Source: Sporomusaceae bacterium
GTDB taxonomy: Bacteria; Bacillota; Negativicutes; UBA1444
Assembly: GCA_018434355.1 (NCBI GenBank)
Contig: JAHDPL010000011.1
Coordinates: 124,001 to 188,000 of the forward strand
DNA: 64,000 nucleotides
Direction of reading: 5' to 3'
The number at the start of each line of letters is the position of its first letter. Within the stretch, counting starts at the first letter, position 1. The position numbers and the translations under genes are program-made. Shown here piece after piece: positions 1 to 8,960 of this stretch. Below the pieces are notes generated by a model that did not search any database, was not told the origin of the DNA, and worked only from the letters and a program-made list of their open reading frames with translations.

Positions 1-78
1 GGCCGACAACAATGCCAGCGAGCCGAAACTGATCGCGACCAGCAGCAAAACCAGCTTGTACTTGAAACTGACCATCAT
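1..78 (-). CDS. N-terminus of a membrane protein (partial, runs off the left edge)
   Basis: On the minus strand an ATG-ATG pair at 78-73 follows a GGAGAG ribosome site. It opens 26 codons that run off the window: about seven polar or basic residues (MMVSFKYK), then a hydrophobic stretch rich in Leu, Val and Ala. This is the usual beginning of a protein with an N-terminal signal anchor, such as a chemoreceptor or sensor kinase. Nothing else can be seen, so the family is unknown. Confidence 0.5.
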   Translation of the reverse strand, partial: MMVSFKYKLVLLLVAISFGSLALLSA

Positions 79-149
79 CTCTCCAAACAATGATTCTTAA
101 CTAATTGGATAGTTGGTTATTTCCGCCTCCCTCGGCAAAAATCCTGCAA

Positions 150-2165
150 TTATCTGGCGACAACTTGCAAAGTTTGGCCAGCTTGGGCGGAAAAGGCGAG
201 AAAACTGCCGGCAGGGGCAACGATTTCCCCCTGATCGACCGCGCTGTCGAATAGCACCGCTTCCGCCGGCGAAAAGACGATGATCCGTCCGCTGGGCGGC
301 GTAGTAAACGACAAAATGGCATCACGGTCCAGTTTGCGCCATTCGTTGATGCCGGACCGGCTGATGGTGACCGCGTGGCTGCCGCCCGGCAGCAGCGGAG
401 TCTGCTCGATCGGTGAGTACAGCAGGCCGGACAGCCAGGCCCAGGTTTGTCCGTTTTCGCTAAACAGGATTAATTCACTGGAATCGCGGACACTGGCCAG
501 CGCCAAGCCGGCGGTCGTGGACGAGCTGATCCACTTGATGCCGCCGAAGTCGATGTAACCGGGCAGCTCCGGCAGCAACCGGGCGTTGCCGATATAGCCG
601 GACAGCGACATCCTCGCTTCGTAAGGGCTGGCGTTGCGCCGCAGCCAGCGGCTGCCGTCGATGTTTTGGCCCAACGACTGCGGATTTGCCAGCGGCTCGA
701 TTTTTTGGAACTGGACGATGTCGGCCAGCTTGGTGCTGTTGACGAAGAAGCGGTTGCCGTCCACGCTGGTCAGGTAATATTTTTTGCCGTCCCTGTCATG
801 GAACAAGCCGCCGCTATAGGTGGCGACCATCAGCGGCGACGGTTGGTCGGGCTCGCTGCTGGCAACCATCAAGCTGCCTCCCGCCGCATCAAGCGTTAGT
901 TTAAAGATCGAACCGCCATCGCCGGCATAGTAGCCCTGATAGGCAAGCAGACTTTCCGGGATCGGCTCGGCGGCAGGCGGCAGGCTGAGCGGTTGTTGCA
1001 GGGCCGAGCTGGCGAGGATGCCTTTCTGCAGCAGGTAGGCGTCCAGCACTTTTAATGAGATTTCCATCGCCCGGCCCGATTTGCCGGCGCCGATCACCGC
1101 TACAGAGATCTGTTTGTCCGGTACGGTGAACACCATCGAGGTATAGTTGCCGGTGCCGCCGCTCTTGCCCAGCACGTTGACGCCGGCTGCGGCGAAGTTG
1201 GGCAGCGAGGTGAAGTCCCAGCCGAGGCCCAGGCTGATCGTCGGTCCAGGCAGTTTACCCCAGAACGCCGAAGGCTGGTTTTTCTGCATTTCCGCCAGAC
1301 TGCGCGGCGACAGGATTTGCCGGCCGTGTCCGGAGAAACTGTCGGCGAACCGGCACAGATCCTCGGCCGTGGCCGACAGGCCGCCGGAGGCAAGGAAAGA
1401 AACGACCTCGGGCGGGTCGATCCGGCCGGCGGCGTCATAGTAACGGGCGATCGTCACACCGGACTGTGGCGGCAACTGACCAACGCCGAGACCGGTGCGG
1501 CTGAGCGAGAGTGGGGTAAAGATTCGTTCTTGCAGAAAAGCGGCGAATTTTTTGCCGGAGACTTTTTCGACGATCATTTCGGCCACGCTGAAACCGTCGT
1601 TACAATAGACCGCCATCGCGCCGGGGTCATGTTTCAGGTGCGATTTGGCCAGCGAGTTCAGGGTTTCCGGCAGGAAGCCGTCGTAATATTGAAATCCGAA
1701 GCTGTTGGCATAGCTGCCGCCAGGCAGACCGGAGCTGTGGTTGAGCAGCATCCGCACGGTGATCTGCCGGTACCGCTCGTCCGCCATGCGAAACTCCGGC
1801 AGGTAGCTGGTGACCGGTTTATCGAGATCGACCTTTCCTTCGTCGACCAGCAGCATGATCGATGTTGTGACATAGACTTTGCTGATCGAGCCGATATTGA
1901 AGCGGGTGTCCTTGTCGACAGGAATGCTTTGCAGACGGTTTGCCACGCCAAATCCTTCGGCGTAAACCAGCCGGCCGTGGTCGGTGATCGCGATGGTCGC
2001 GCTGCCATCCTGGCCGGCGGTGATCGATTTCCAGATTTCGCTGCGGGCCACCGACACGGCGTCGACCGCCGGCGGCGGGGCGACATGGGCTGCGGCAGCG
2101 GCAGGCAGGACGAGCAGGCAGACGGAACAGATCAGGAGCAGGGGATAACGGAACAAACGGTTCAT
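150..2165 (-). CDS. Secreted serine hydrolase, class C beta-lactamase / penicillin-binding protein-like family
   Basis: The 671-residue product starts at ATG 2165 behind AGGAGGG; an in-frame start ten codons upstream has no such site. Residues 1-26 form a signal peptide ending in an Ala-rich stretch. The catalytic domain carries SISK near residue 93 (the SxxK nucleophile), YCN (the YxN motif) and KSG-GTG (the third active-site motif), so the serine acyl-enzyme machinery looks complete. About 270 residues follow with no motif I recognise, probably a beta-rich domain. Related proteins include true beta-lactamases, D-amino-acid peptidases and esterases, so the substrate cannot be named. It probably acts in the periplasm or outside the cell. 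It is transcribed alone; the upstream gene ends at a terminator. Confidence 0.85.
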   Translation of the reverse strand: MNRLFRYPLLLICSVCLLVLPAAAAAHVAPPPAVDAVSVARSEIWKSITAGQDGSATIAITDHGRLVYAEGFGVANRLQSIPVDKDTRFNIGSISKVYVTTSIMLLVDEGKVDLDKPVTSYLPEFRMADERYRQITVRMLLNHSSGLPGGSYANSFGFQYYDGFLPETLNSLAKSHLKHDPGAMAVYCNDGFSVAEMIVEKVSGKKFAAFLQERIFTPLSLSRTGLGVGQLPPQSGVTIARYYDAAGRIDPPEVVSFLASGGLSATAEDLCRFADSFSGHGRQILSPRSLAEMQKNQPSAFWGKLPGPTISLGLGWDFTSLPNFAAAGVNVLGKSGGTGNYTSMVFTVPDKQISVAVIGAGKSGRAMEISLKVLDAYLLQKGILASSALQQPLSLPPAAEPIPESLLAYQGYYAGDGGSIFKLTLDAAGGSLMVASSEPDQPSPLMVATYSGGLFHDRDGKKYYLTSVDGNRFFVNSTKLADIVQFQKIEPLANPQSLGQNIDGSRWLRRNASPYEARMSLSGYIGNARLLPELPGYIDFGGIKWISSSTTAGLALASVRDSSELILFSENGQTWAWLSGLLYSPIEQTPLLPGGSHAVTISRSGINEWRKLDRDAILSFTTPPSGRIIVFSPAEAVLFDSAVDQGEIVAPAGSFLAFSAQAGQTLQVVAR

Positions 2166-2250
2166 CGTTTCAACCCTCCTTTTTCTCTGCGGCAAAATTA
2201 CAGGGGATGTTGAATAGCACTTCTACAGCAGGCAACAGAGTCCTGCAAAG

Positions 2251-2292
2251 AAAAACGTCCCGATTACGAGATTTTTGTCTCGATAATGGGAC
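2251..2292 (-). terminator. Rho-independent terminator of the PrpR_N-type regulator gene
   Basis: The inverted repeat CGTCCC-N6-GAGA / TCTC-N6-GGGACG lies 15 bases past the regulator's stop codon. Read on the minus strand it is followed by a run of five T, as expected for an intrinsic terminator. Confidence 0.7.
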
Positions 2293-2306
2293 GGTTTGCT
2301 TTGCGG

Positions 2307-4184
2307 CTATTCCGTTTTCATGCGGCGAAATAAAGTGGATTTTGGAATTCCTAGCTTTTTTGCCGCTTTGCGCAAGCTGCCTTCTTCTTGTAGCGCCTTT
2401 TGAATCAAATCTGCTTCATACGCCTTTATCTTTTCGGTCAGTTTTTTTGCTTGAACAGGATTTTTTTCCCCTGCCAACATATCCGGCGCAATCTTTCGGA
2501 TAAACTTTTCTGCGTTCCTGTGTTGAAGATAGCTGTCGAAATAAAACGAGAACCGCTGGCAAAAATTAAACAGTTCACGTACATTGCCCGGCCAAGAATA
2601 GTTCAGCAGAAATGGCATGAGGTCTTCAATCCTTTCAACTTCAGGCCCCATCCGCAACGAAGCCAGGAAGTGCCGGCACAACAAAGGGATATCCTCAAGC
2701 CGGTCTTGCAGGCTGGGAACTTCTAGATACAACACATTCAGCCGAAAATACAGATCTTCGCGCATTTTCCCTGCGGCGACCAAATCGGCAGGAATCTTGT
2801 TTGTGGCTGCGATGACCCTGACATTGATGGGCAGGATGGTATCGCCCCCCACCCGCAGCACTTCCTTCTCCTGCAAAACCCGCAGCAAACGACCCTGCAG
2901 CTCGATCGGGAGTGCATCGATTTCGTCCAGGAATACCGTTCCGCCGTGCGCAAGTTCGAAAAGTCCGGGTTTCCCTTTTCGTTTGGCGCCGGTAAAGGCG
3001 CCTTCGTCGTAGCCGAACAATTCGCTTTCCAGCAAGCTCGGCGGCAATGCGGCGCAATTGATGGCGACAAACGGCTGTTGCCTGCGCTTGCCTGCGGAAT
3101 GAATGCCCTGCGCGAACATTTCCTTGCCGCTGCCTGTCGGCCCGTAAATCAGCAGCGTTAAATCGGACGCGGCGCATTTTTTGGCCATTTCCTTCGTTTC
3201 GTTGATCGTTGCGGACTGTCCCAAAATGTGTCCCAGTTCATATTTGCAAACGAACCGGTTCTTCGTCAGTTCCCGTCGCAACCGGTGTTCGACCTGTACT
3301 ACGCGCGATGCGTCCTGAAAGGTTGCGACAGCGCCCATGATTTCCTGTTCATCTTTAATCGGCACCCGATTTGTTACGATTCGAGTGCTGCCGATCTCTT
3401 GCAGTTCGCCGATTTCGGCAATTCCTGTTTTCAGGATTTCGGTCAAACGACCGTTGGGAATCATTGCTGCAGCGGAGCATCCGATCGCTTTTTGCGCATT
3501 GATTCCCAAAATCCGTTCCGCCGCCGGATTGACTATTTCCAGCTTTCCGCTGCCGTCTACCGCCACAATGCCATCATAAACACTGTCGAGGATCGTCTTT
3601 AGACGGTAAGCCTTGCGTTTTTCCTCGCGGCGAAGTTTAGCAACTTCGACAGCCTGCAGCAAGGCTTCCCGCACCGTATCGCGACTGGCTTTGAGGAATA
3701 CTGCGGGCATTCCGTTGCTTCGGGCCATTTGTACCGATGGACCGCCGCCCACCAGACAATAGCCGCCTTCGGCAGACGCTTCGACAATGCGTTGCTCCAA
3801 TTCCTGCAGACTGGTAAACGTCAGTTCGGTGATGTCGATATCCATCGCCTTTTCCAGCAATCCGATGCCGACAAAACGCTTTTCAAAAGATGTCAGGACG
3901 ATTTTTCGCGACATTTTCCGGGCTTCTTCGCACGATTCCATGATGTCATAAATTCCGGTGGCGATATTCACCACCGGGATGTTGTAATGACCGGCAATGT
4001 AGGAATAGGTGCCGCCACGACTGATGAAAACATCGACTTCCGGTCCTTGCAAACGATCAATCGCGGTTTTGGCCGAATCCATGCCTCCTTCGTAGATTTC
4101 CAGCGTGACTCCCAGTTCTTTTGCCACATCGCCGGCCAAAATCCCCAGGTCTTTAAACGGAGAAATCAGTACAACCCTGCTCAT
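2307..4184 (-). CDS. Sigma-54-dependent transcriptional activator with PrpR_N sensor, PAS, AAA+ and Fis-type HTH domains
   Basis: The 625-residue protein reads, in order: a PrpR_N ligand domain (about 5-175), a PAS domain (about 195-300), the sigma-54 AAA+ domain with Walker A GPTGSGKE (348-355), the sigma-54 contact loop GAFTGA (395-400) and Walker B FLDEID (near 418), then a Fis-type helix-turn-helix over the last 25 residues. I use the ATG at 4184 because PrpR_N homology begins there; an ATG eight codons upstream has no ribosome site. PrpR_N domains sense small metabolites such as methylcitrate, but no methylcitrate genes lie nearby. The gene is divergent from the CoA transferase operon, which has a consensus sigma-54 promoter, so that operon is its likely target. 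Confidence 0.9.
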   Translation of the reverse strand: MSRVVLISPFKDLGILAGDVAKELGVTLEIYEGGMDSAKTAIDRLQGPEVDVFISRGGTYSYIAGHYNIPVVNIATGIYDIMESCEEARKMSRKIVLTSFEKRFVGIGLLEKAMDIDITELTFTSLQELEQRIVEASAEGGYCLVGGGPSVQMARSNGMPAVFLKASRDTVREALLQAVEVAKLRREEKRKAYRLKTILDSVYDGIVAVDGSGKLEIVNPAAERILGINAQKAIGCSAAAMIPNGRLTEILKTGIAEIGELQEIGSTRIVTNRVPIKDEQEIMGAVATFQDASRVVQVEHRLRRELTKNRFVCKYELGHILGQSATINETKEMAKKCAASDLTLLIYGPTGSGKEMFAQGIHSAGKRRQQPFVAINCAALPPSLLESELFGYDEGAFTGAKRKGKPGLFELAHGGTVFLDEIDALPIELQGRLLRVLQEKEVLRVGGDTILPINVRVIAATNKIPADLVAAGKMREDLYFRLNVLYLEVPSLQDRLEDIPLLCRHFLASLRMGPEVERIEDLMPFLLNYSWPGNVRELFNFCQRFSFYFDSYLQHRNAEKFIRKIAPDMLAGEKNPVQAKKLTEKIKAYEADLIQKALQEEGSLRKAAKKLGIPKSTLFRRMKTE

Positions 4185-4234
4185 TTCCGCCACATCCCCA
4201 CATGTCATGATCGACTCTTTTGATTATACTCATT

Positions 4235-4250
4235 TGGCACAAAAATTGCA
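4235..4250 (+). promoter_or_regulatory. Sigma-54 (-24/-12) promoter
   Basis: TGGCAC-N5-TTGCA matches the sigma-54 consensus at every conserved position. It lies 51 bases upstream of the CoA transferase start and about 50 bases from the divergent activator's start. The operon should therefore need that activator and RpoN. Confidence 0.92.
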
Positions 4251-4300
4251 TCAATGCAAAATGGTACAAAAAATAATCATAAATTGAGGGGGAGTTTTTC

Positions 4301-5497
4301 ATGTCACGACTGGGAGCTTTAGAGGGGATTACTGTACTCGATCTGACCCGTGTTCTGGCAGGACCGTTTGCCAGCATGATGATGGCCGACATGGGGGCAA
4401 ACGTCATCAAGATCGAAGAAACCGGCAAAGGCGCTGATGAGCGGCAAATGGGCCCGTTCTTAAACGGCGAGAGCGTTTACTACATGAACCTGAACCGAAA
4501 CAAAAAAGGGGTTAGCCTGAACCTGAAAGCGGCAAAAGGCAAGGAAATATTCAAGGAACTGGTCAAGAAAGCGGACGTGGTGCTGGAAAATTACCGACCG
4601 GGCACCATGGAAAAACTCGGGTTGGGTTATGACGTGCTGCGCGAAATCAACCCCGGCATAATTTATGCGGCAGTTTCCGGTTTTGGGCAATATGGGCCGT
4701 ACTCAAAGCGCCCCGGCTATGACATCATCAGCCAGGCCATGAGCGGCCTGATGAGCACCACCGGCTGGCCCGGCGGCGCACCGACCCGTTCGGGAACAGC
4801 CATGGGCGATGTGTTGGGAGGTCTGTCCGTTACCATCGGTATTTTGTCGGCCATTTACAATCGTTCTCATACCGGCAAAGGGCAATTGGTCGATGTCGCG
4901 CTGGTCGATTCGGCGGTAGCCAGCCTGGAGATCATCAACATGATTTACTTGGCGGAAGGCCGGTTGCCGCAACGCATCGGCAATCGCTACGAATCGGTAT
5001 ATCCATACGATTCTTTCCAGGCCAAGGACGATCTGGTCATCATCGGAGGCGGCAACGATAAACTTTGGTCCCTGTTCGCCAACCACATCGGCAAGCCGGA
5101 ACTTGTCAGCCATCCCGATTATGCCCGTACCCGCGACCGGGTGAAAAACCATGTCGCGGTCAAGGAAATCGTAGAAGCGTGGACAATAACAAAGACCGTA
5201 AAAGAGATTGTCGACGAGCTGCTCGCCGTGGGAATTCCGGCCGCTCCCATCTACGGAATCGACCAGGTCGTTGCCGATCCGCATATCGGCGGCGCACGCG
5301 AAATGTTCGTCGATACCGTTCATCCCAAAGCCGGTGCGGTCAAACTGACCGGTTCCCACATCAAATTCTCCGAAACCAAGGCGGGAATCCGTGACGCAGC
5401 CCCCGGTCTCGGCGAACACAACGAGGCGGTTCTGACCAGCTTGCTGGGAAAAACAAAAGAAGAAATTGCCAGCCTGAAACAGGAAGGGGTCATTTGA
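4301..5497 (+). CDS. Family III (CaiB/BaiF) CoA transferase
   Basis: This 398-residue protein would transfer CoA between a donor thioester and a carboxylic acid in the cytoplasm. Family signs are the N-terminal LDLTRVLAGP (14-22), the ADMGANVIKIE segment (29-39), the ENYRPG stretch (96-101) and Asp170 in SGTAMGDVLGG, which aligns with the aspartate that forms the acyl anhydride in formyl-CoA transferase. Length is normal and a GAGGGGG ribosome site precedes the ATG. It is the first gene after the sigma-54 promoter, and the HMG-CoA-lyase-like gene begins one base after its stop codon. The natural guess is that it activates a hydroxy-dicarboxylic acid imported by the third gene so that the lyase can split it. 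The acid is not identifiable from sequence alone. Confidence 0.93.
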   Translation: MSRLGALEGITVLDLTRVLAGPFASMMMADMGANVIKIEETGKGADERQMGPFLNGESVYYMNLNRNKKGVSLNLKAAKGKEIFKELVKKADVVLENYRPGTMEKLGLGYDVLREINPGIIYAAVSGFGQYGPYSKRPGYDIISQAMSGLMSTTGWPGGAPTRSGTAMGDVLGGLSVTIGILSAIYNRSHTGKGQLVDVALVDSAVASLEIINMIYLAEGRLPQRIGNRYESVYPYDSFQAKDDLVIIGGGNDKLWSLFANHIGKPELVSHPDYARTRDRVKNHVAVKEIVEAWTITKTVKEIVDELLAVGIPAAPIYGIDQVVADPHIGGAREMFVDTVHPKAGAVKLTGSHIKFSETKAGIRDAAPGLGEHNEAVLTSLLGKTKEEIASLKQEGVI

Positions 5498-5498
5498 C

Positions 5499-6413
5499 AT
5501 GCTTGACTCACTGCCGTCACAAGTTACCATTAACGAAGTAGGGCCGCGGGATGGATTTCAGAACGTTGCTGTGTTCATCCCGACTGGCGAAAAGATTGCC
5601 ATAGTCGAACAACTGATTGATGCGGGGCTGAAAAATTTCGAGCTGACTTCCTTTGTTTCGCCAAAAGCGATTCCGCAACTGGCGGATGCGGCAGAACTCT
5701 GCCGGACGATTCTCGAAAGACATGGTGACAAAATTAACGCCAGCGCATTGATTCCCAACCTGAAAGGCGCCCAGTCCGCCTGGGAGGCCGGAATCAGGGA
5801 AATCGCCTGCGTCATTTCGGTTTCGGTTTCACATAATAAGGCCAATATCAATCGAACGCATGAAGAGTCGTTGGCTGAATTGGCAAAAATCGTCGATTCG
5901 CTGCCCGGTATGAAGGTCAGGGTCGACCTGGCAACCGCGTTTGCTTGTCCGTTCGAGGGATGGACCAGCGTCGACTCGGTGTATGATTTGACAGAAAAGG
6001 TTGCCCGACTCGGTGTCAAAGACATCGTACTAGCCGATACCATCGGCGTTGCAACGCCGAACCGGGTATCTCGGTTATCCGTCGGCATCCGGCAAGCATT
6101 TCCCGCACTGAACTTTGGACTGCACATTCACGACACGCGGGGGATGGGTCTGGCCAATACCCTGTCCGGCCTGATGGCGGGAATCACCACTTATGAAACT
6201 TCCATCGCCGGTCTGGGCGGCTGCCCCTTTGCACCAGGCGCGGCCGGAAATACAGCCACCGAAGACTTGGTCAACATGCTGTCCGGCATGAATATCGCCA
6301 CCGGCGTCGACCTGGAAAAACTCATTGCCGTCGTCGGACTGGTCAACCAAAAAGTTGACGCGAAAACCAACAGTCACATGTCTCAGTCCAAGCTCTATGA
6401 ATCCCTAAAATAA
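5499..6413 (+). CDS. HMG-CoA lyase-like 3-hydroxyacyl-CoA lyase
   Basis: The 304-residue TIM-barrel protein belongs to the HMG-CoA lyase group of the DRE-TIM family. It has the catalytic GPRDGFQN stretch (Arg17, Asp18), the metal-binding HIHDTRG (His209, His211, Asp212) and the signature GLGGCPFAPGAAGN (239-251) with the catalytic Cys242. Proteins of this type cleave 3-hydroxy-3-methylglutaryl-CoA to acetoacetate and acetyl-CoA, or related tertiary-alcohol CoA esters such as citramalyl-CoA. One base separates it from the CoA transferase stop, so the two are surely co-translated. A leucine-degradation role looks unlikely, because no methylcrotonyl-CoA carboxylase or methylglutaconyl-CoA hydratase is present. 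Confidence 0.9.
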   Translation: MLDSLPSQVTINEVGPRDGFQNVAVFIPTGEKIAIVEQLIDAGLKNFELTSFVSPKAIPQLADAAELCRTILERHGDKINASALIPNLKGAQSAWEAGIREIACVISVSVSHNKANINRTHEESLAELAKIVDSLPGMKVRVDLATAFACPFEGWTSVDSVYDLTEKVARLGVKDIVLADTIGVATPNRVSRLSVGIRQAFPALNFGLHIHDTRGMGLANTLSGLMAGITTYETSIAGLGGCPFAPGAAGNTATEDLVNMLSGMNIATGVDLEKLIAVVGLVNQKVDAKTNSHMSQSKLYESLK

Positions 6414-6433
6414 AAAATGAAGGAGTGACTCGG

Positions 6434-7834
6434 ATGGGAAAATGGAAATCCTTCCTATTGGTGACGCTTATTGGCGCCGCAATCTGGTTCGTACCTGTTC
6501 CTGCCGGACTGAAACCGCAAGCCTGGCACCTGTTGGCAATTTTTGTTGCAACCATTATCGGCATCATTCTCAATCCTTTGCCGATGGGAGCTATGGCCCT
6601 GATCGGCATCACCGTCTGCGCCCTGACAAAGACCCTGACTGTGCCGGAGGCGCTCTCGGCGTTTGCTGATGCCACCATCTGGCTGATTGTCTGCGCGTTC
6701 CTGTTTGCCCGCAGCTTCATCAAGACCGGCCTGGGCAGCCGGATTGCCTACATGCTGATGCGCTCCATCGGCGACAGCACGCTGAAACTCGGCTATGTGC
6801 TCTGTATCAGCGATTTGATCCTGGCCCCGGCCACTCCGTCCAACACCGCCCGCGGCGGCGGCGTTCTCTATCCGATCGTGCGCAGCCTCGGTTCCGCGTT
6901 TGATTCCGAACCCGGCCCGACAGCCCGCCGCGTCGGCGCCTATCTCATGGCTACCCAATTCCAGGGAAACTGCATCACTTCGGCCATGTTCATGACGGCG
7001 ATGGCCGCCAACCCACTGGCAGCGGTCCTTGCCAAGCAAGTGCTCAAGATAGACATTAGCTGGGGCCTCTGGGCGTTGGCAGCCTCCGTGCCCGGCCTAG
7101 TGGCGTTGATTGTCATGCCCTATTTTCTCTATAAAATCTATCCGCCCGAACTAAAGCATACGCCGGAAGCCAAAGAGCTGGCCAAGAGCGAACTGGCAAA
7201 ACGCGGCGCGATGTCCACCCCGGAAAAAATCGTTCTGGCTGTATTCATTGGCGCTTTATTGCTGTGGAGCACATCCAGCTTTACCAAAATCAACGCAACC
7301 CTGGTTGCTTTGATGGGCGTTTGTGTCATGTTGATCACAGAAGTGCTGACCTGGCAGGATATTTTGGATGACAAAGGCCCCTGGGATACCTTGATGTGGA
7401 TGGGAGGCCTGGTCGGCATGGCTGGTTTCCTCAACAAACTTGGTTTTATCCCTTGGTTCGCCAAGACCGTAAGCGCCAGTCTGGGCGGTATCGCCTGGGT
7501 GCCGGCCCTGACCATCCTGCTGGTTGTGTACATGTACGCGCACTATGGTTTTGCCAGCCTGACCGCCCACGTCACAGCAATGTACCCGGCGTTCATCGCG
7601 GTCGCCGTGGCCGCCGGAGCGCCGCCGTTTTTAGCCGCGCTGTCCATGGCGTACCTCTCCAATCTGTGCGGCGGACTGACCCATTATTCCACCGGAACGG
7701 CGCCGATTTATTTCGGGTCGGGCTATGTCGACCAGGGAACCTGGTGGAAGCTCGGCTTCAGCGCCTCCGTCGTCAACATGCTGATATGGGTCGGCATCGG
7801 CGGAATCTGGTGGAAAGTACTCGGTCTTTGGTAG
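6434..7834 (+). CDS. DASS (SLC13-type) anion carrier, probably for di- or tricarboxylates
   Basis: The 466-residue polytopic protein starts at ATG 6434 behind AGGAG; a GTG three codons upstream overlaps that ribosome site. It carries the two motif pairs of the divalent anion:Na+ symporter family: PSNTARGGG in the first half and SNLCGGLTHYSTGTAPI in the second. Bacterial relatives of the CitT / 2-oxoglutarate-malate translocator type move C4 to C6 carboxylates in exchange or with sodium. Its place 20 bases after the lyase gene, in a sigma-54-driven operon, points to import of the acid that the CoA transferase activates. Substrate and mode (symport or antiport) remain open. Confidence 0.9.
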   Translation: MGKWKSFLLVTLIGAAIWFVPVPAGLKPQAWHLLAIFVATIIGIILNPLPMGAMALIGITVCALTKTLTVPEALSAFADATIWLIVCAFLFARSFIKTGLGSRIAYMLMRSIGDSTLKLGYVLCISDLILAPATPSNTARGGGVLYPIVRSLGSAFDSEPGPTARRVGAYLMATQFQGNCITSAMFMTAMAANPLAAVLAKQVLKIDISWGLWALAASVPGLVALIVMPYFLYKIYPPELKHTPEAKELAKSELAKRGAMSTPEKIVLAVFIGALLLWSTSSFTKINATLVALMGVCVMLITEVLTWQDILDDKGPWDTLMWMGGLVGMAGFLNKLGFIPWFAKTVSASLGGIAWVPALTILLVVYMYAHYGFASLTAHVTAMYPAFIAVAVAAGAPPFLAALSMAYLSNLCGGLTHYSTGTAPIYFGSGYVDQGTWWKLGFSASVVNMLIWVGIGGIWWKVLGLW

Positions 7835-7859
7835 ATTTACTTTCATTATTATGAGGATG

Positions 7860-7898
7860 AGATTGTCGATCCGCAAAGGTTGGCAATCTTGTCTTTTC
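7860..7898 (+). terminator. Possible weak terminator after the DASS carrier
   Basis: AGATTG and CAATCT form a six-pair stem with partial extension, followed by a short T-rich stretch. The stem is weak, so readthrough into the chemoreceptor gene is quite possible. Confidence 0.35.
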
Positions 7899-7982
7899 AT
7901 CCGATGAACAACCAGGTAGGGTGTGCTGTTTGCACGACCCTGCTTTCAATTTTACTCATGATGATTCAAGGGGGGAAGTTCA

Positions 7983-8822
7983 TTGCAAACGACCGATCAG
8001 GATATTTTGTCGCAATATCTATATGTCCTGGCAAAACTTAATGAATTCGTTCCGGCCGATTATGGCGTTACCATTGCCGACCGCGAAAAATATTTGTTGT
8101 ACCAGCCGGCAAAAAGCCTGGATTTAAAAGTTACCGTCGGAGATGCGATTCGTGTCGGCAGCGCAACGCACAGGGCGATTACGGAAAAAAAGCGTTTCTT
8201 CAATAAAATCGATAAATCTGTGCGGGGTATCCCTTACGTTGCCTTGGCCAACCCTCTTTTCAACGACCAAGGGGAAGTAATCGGCAGCATTGTAATCAGC
8301 GAGTCAATCGAGCGTTATGACAGTTTCAAGGAAATGGCAAGTAGCCTTACCGACTCCATTTCTTCCCTGGCTAGCACTAGTGAGCAGATTTCAGCACAGG
8401 CAGAAGAAATCGCCGCACTGACGCAAAGAGTGACTTTATCTTCGCAAGAATCTCAAAAACGAGCCAAAGAGACCGATGAAGTCCTTGGCTTAATTCGAAA
8501 TATTTCTTCACAGACCAATCTGCTGGGCTTAAATGCGGCCATTGAAGCAGCTCGGGTCGGAGAACAAGGGCGCGGCTTTGGTGTAGTCGCCGAAGAAATC
8601 CGCAAGCTTGCCGCCACTAGCGCTGAGTCAATCAAAAAAGTAGAGCAAATCACTAAGTTGATCCAGGAAAGCAGTGACGCGTCTTTTCAGCAGACGACCC
8701 AAATTGAAGGTGGAATTAACCAGATTGCTGAAGCAATGGGGCAAATTGCTGCTTCAATACAGCAAATAAATTCCATGGCCTTAAAGCTTGATCAATTTGC
8801 CGAGCAGCTGATGGCAGGATAG
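7983..8822 (+). CDS. Soluble methyl-accepting chemotaxis protein
   Basis: The protein has 279 residues and a TTG start placed by the strong AAGGGGGG site upstream. There is no transmembrane segment. Residues 1-115 form a globular sensor region of a type common in small Firmicute chemoreceptors. The rest is a coiled-coil signalling domain with a recognisable hairpin tip ([20 protein letters not shown]), where CheA and CheW bind. It would signal from the cytoplasm, perhaps reporting an internal metabolite. It follows the carboxylate carrier by 148 bases, and only a weak terminator lies between, so co-expression with the uptake operon is possible. Its own terminator follows. Confidence 0.9.
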   Translation: MQTTDQDILSQYLYVLAKLNEFVPADYGVTIADREKYLLYQPAKSLDLKVTVGDAIRVGSATHRAITEKKRFFNKIDKSVRGIPYVALANPLFNDQGEVIGSIVISESIERYDSFKEMASSLTDSISSLASTSEQISAQAEEIAALTQRVTLSSQESQKRAKETDEVLGLIRNISSQTNLLGLNAAIEAARVGEQGRGFGVVAEEIRKLAATSAESIKKVEQITKLIQESSDASFQQTTQIEGGINQIAEAMGQIAASIQQINSMALKLDQFAEQLMAG

Positions 8823-8853
8823 GACTATATTGGCCGAATATATCGCTCATTTG

Positions 8854-8882
8854 ACCGCCCTGCTGATGTCCGGGCGGTTTTT
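8854..8882 (+). terminator. Rho-independent terminator of the chemoreceptor gene
   Basis: CCGCCC / GGGCGG stem with an 11-base loop, followed by five T. Confidence 0.85.
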
Positions 8883-8960
8883 CTGCCTGATGTCAGGCAG
8901 GATTTGTCGCAGAAAACCCGAAACATAATAAGGAAGTAATTTTGGAAGCGAGGGATCTCC

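Noticed and set aside
1317-2213. A 298-codon plus-strand frame opposite the beta-lactamase-like gene
   Set aside because: It is antisense to a gene with complete active-site motifs and has no ribosome site.
2307-6413. Methylcitrate (propionate) pathway, suggested by the PrpR_N domain
   Set aside because: There is no methylcitrate synthase, dehydratase or lyase gene; the neighbours are a CoA transferase and an HMG-CoA-lyase-like enzyme.
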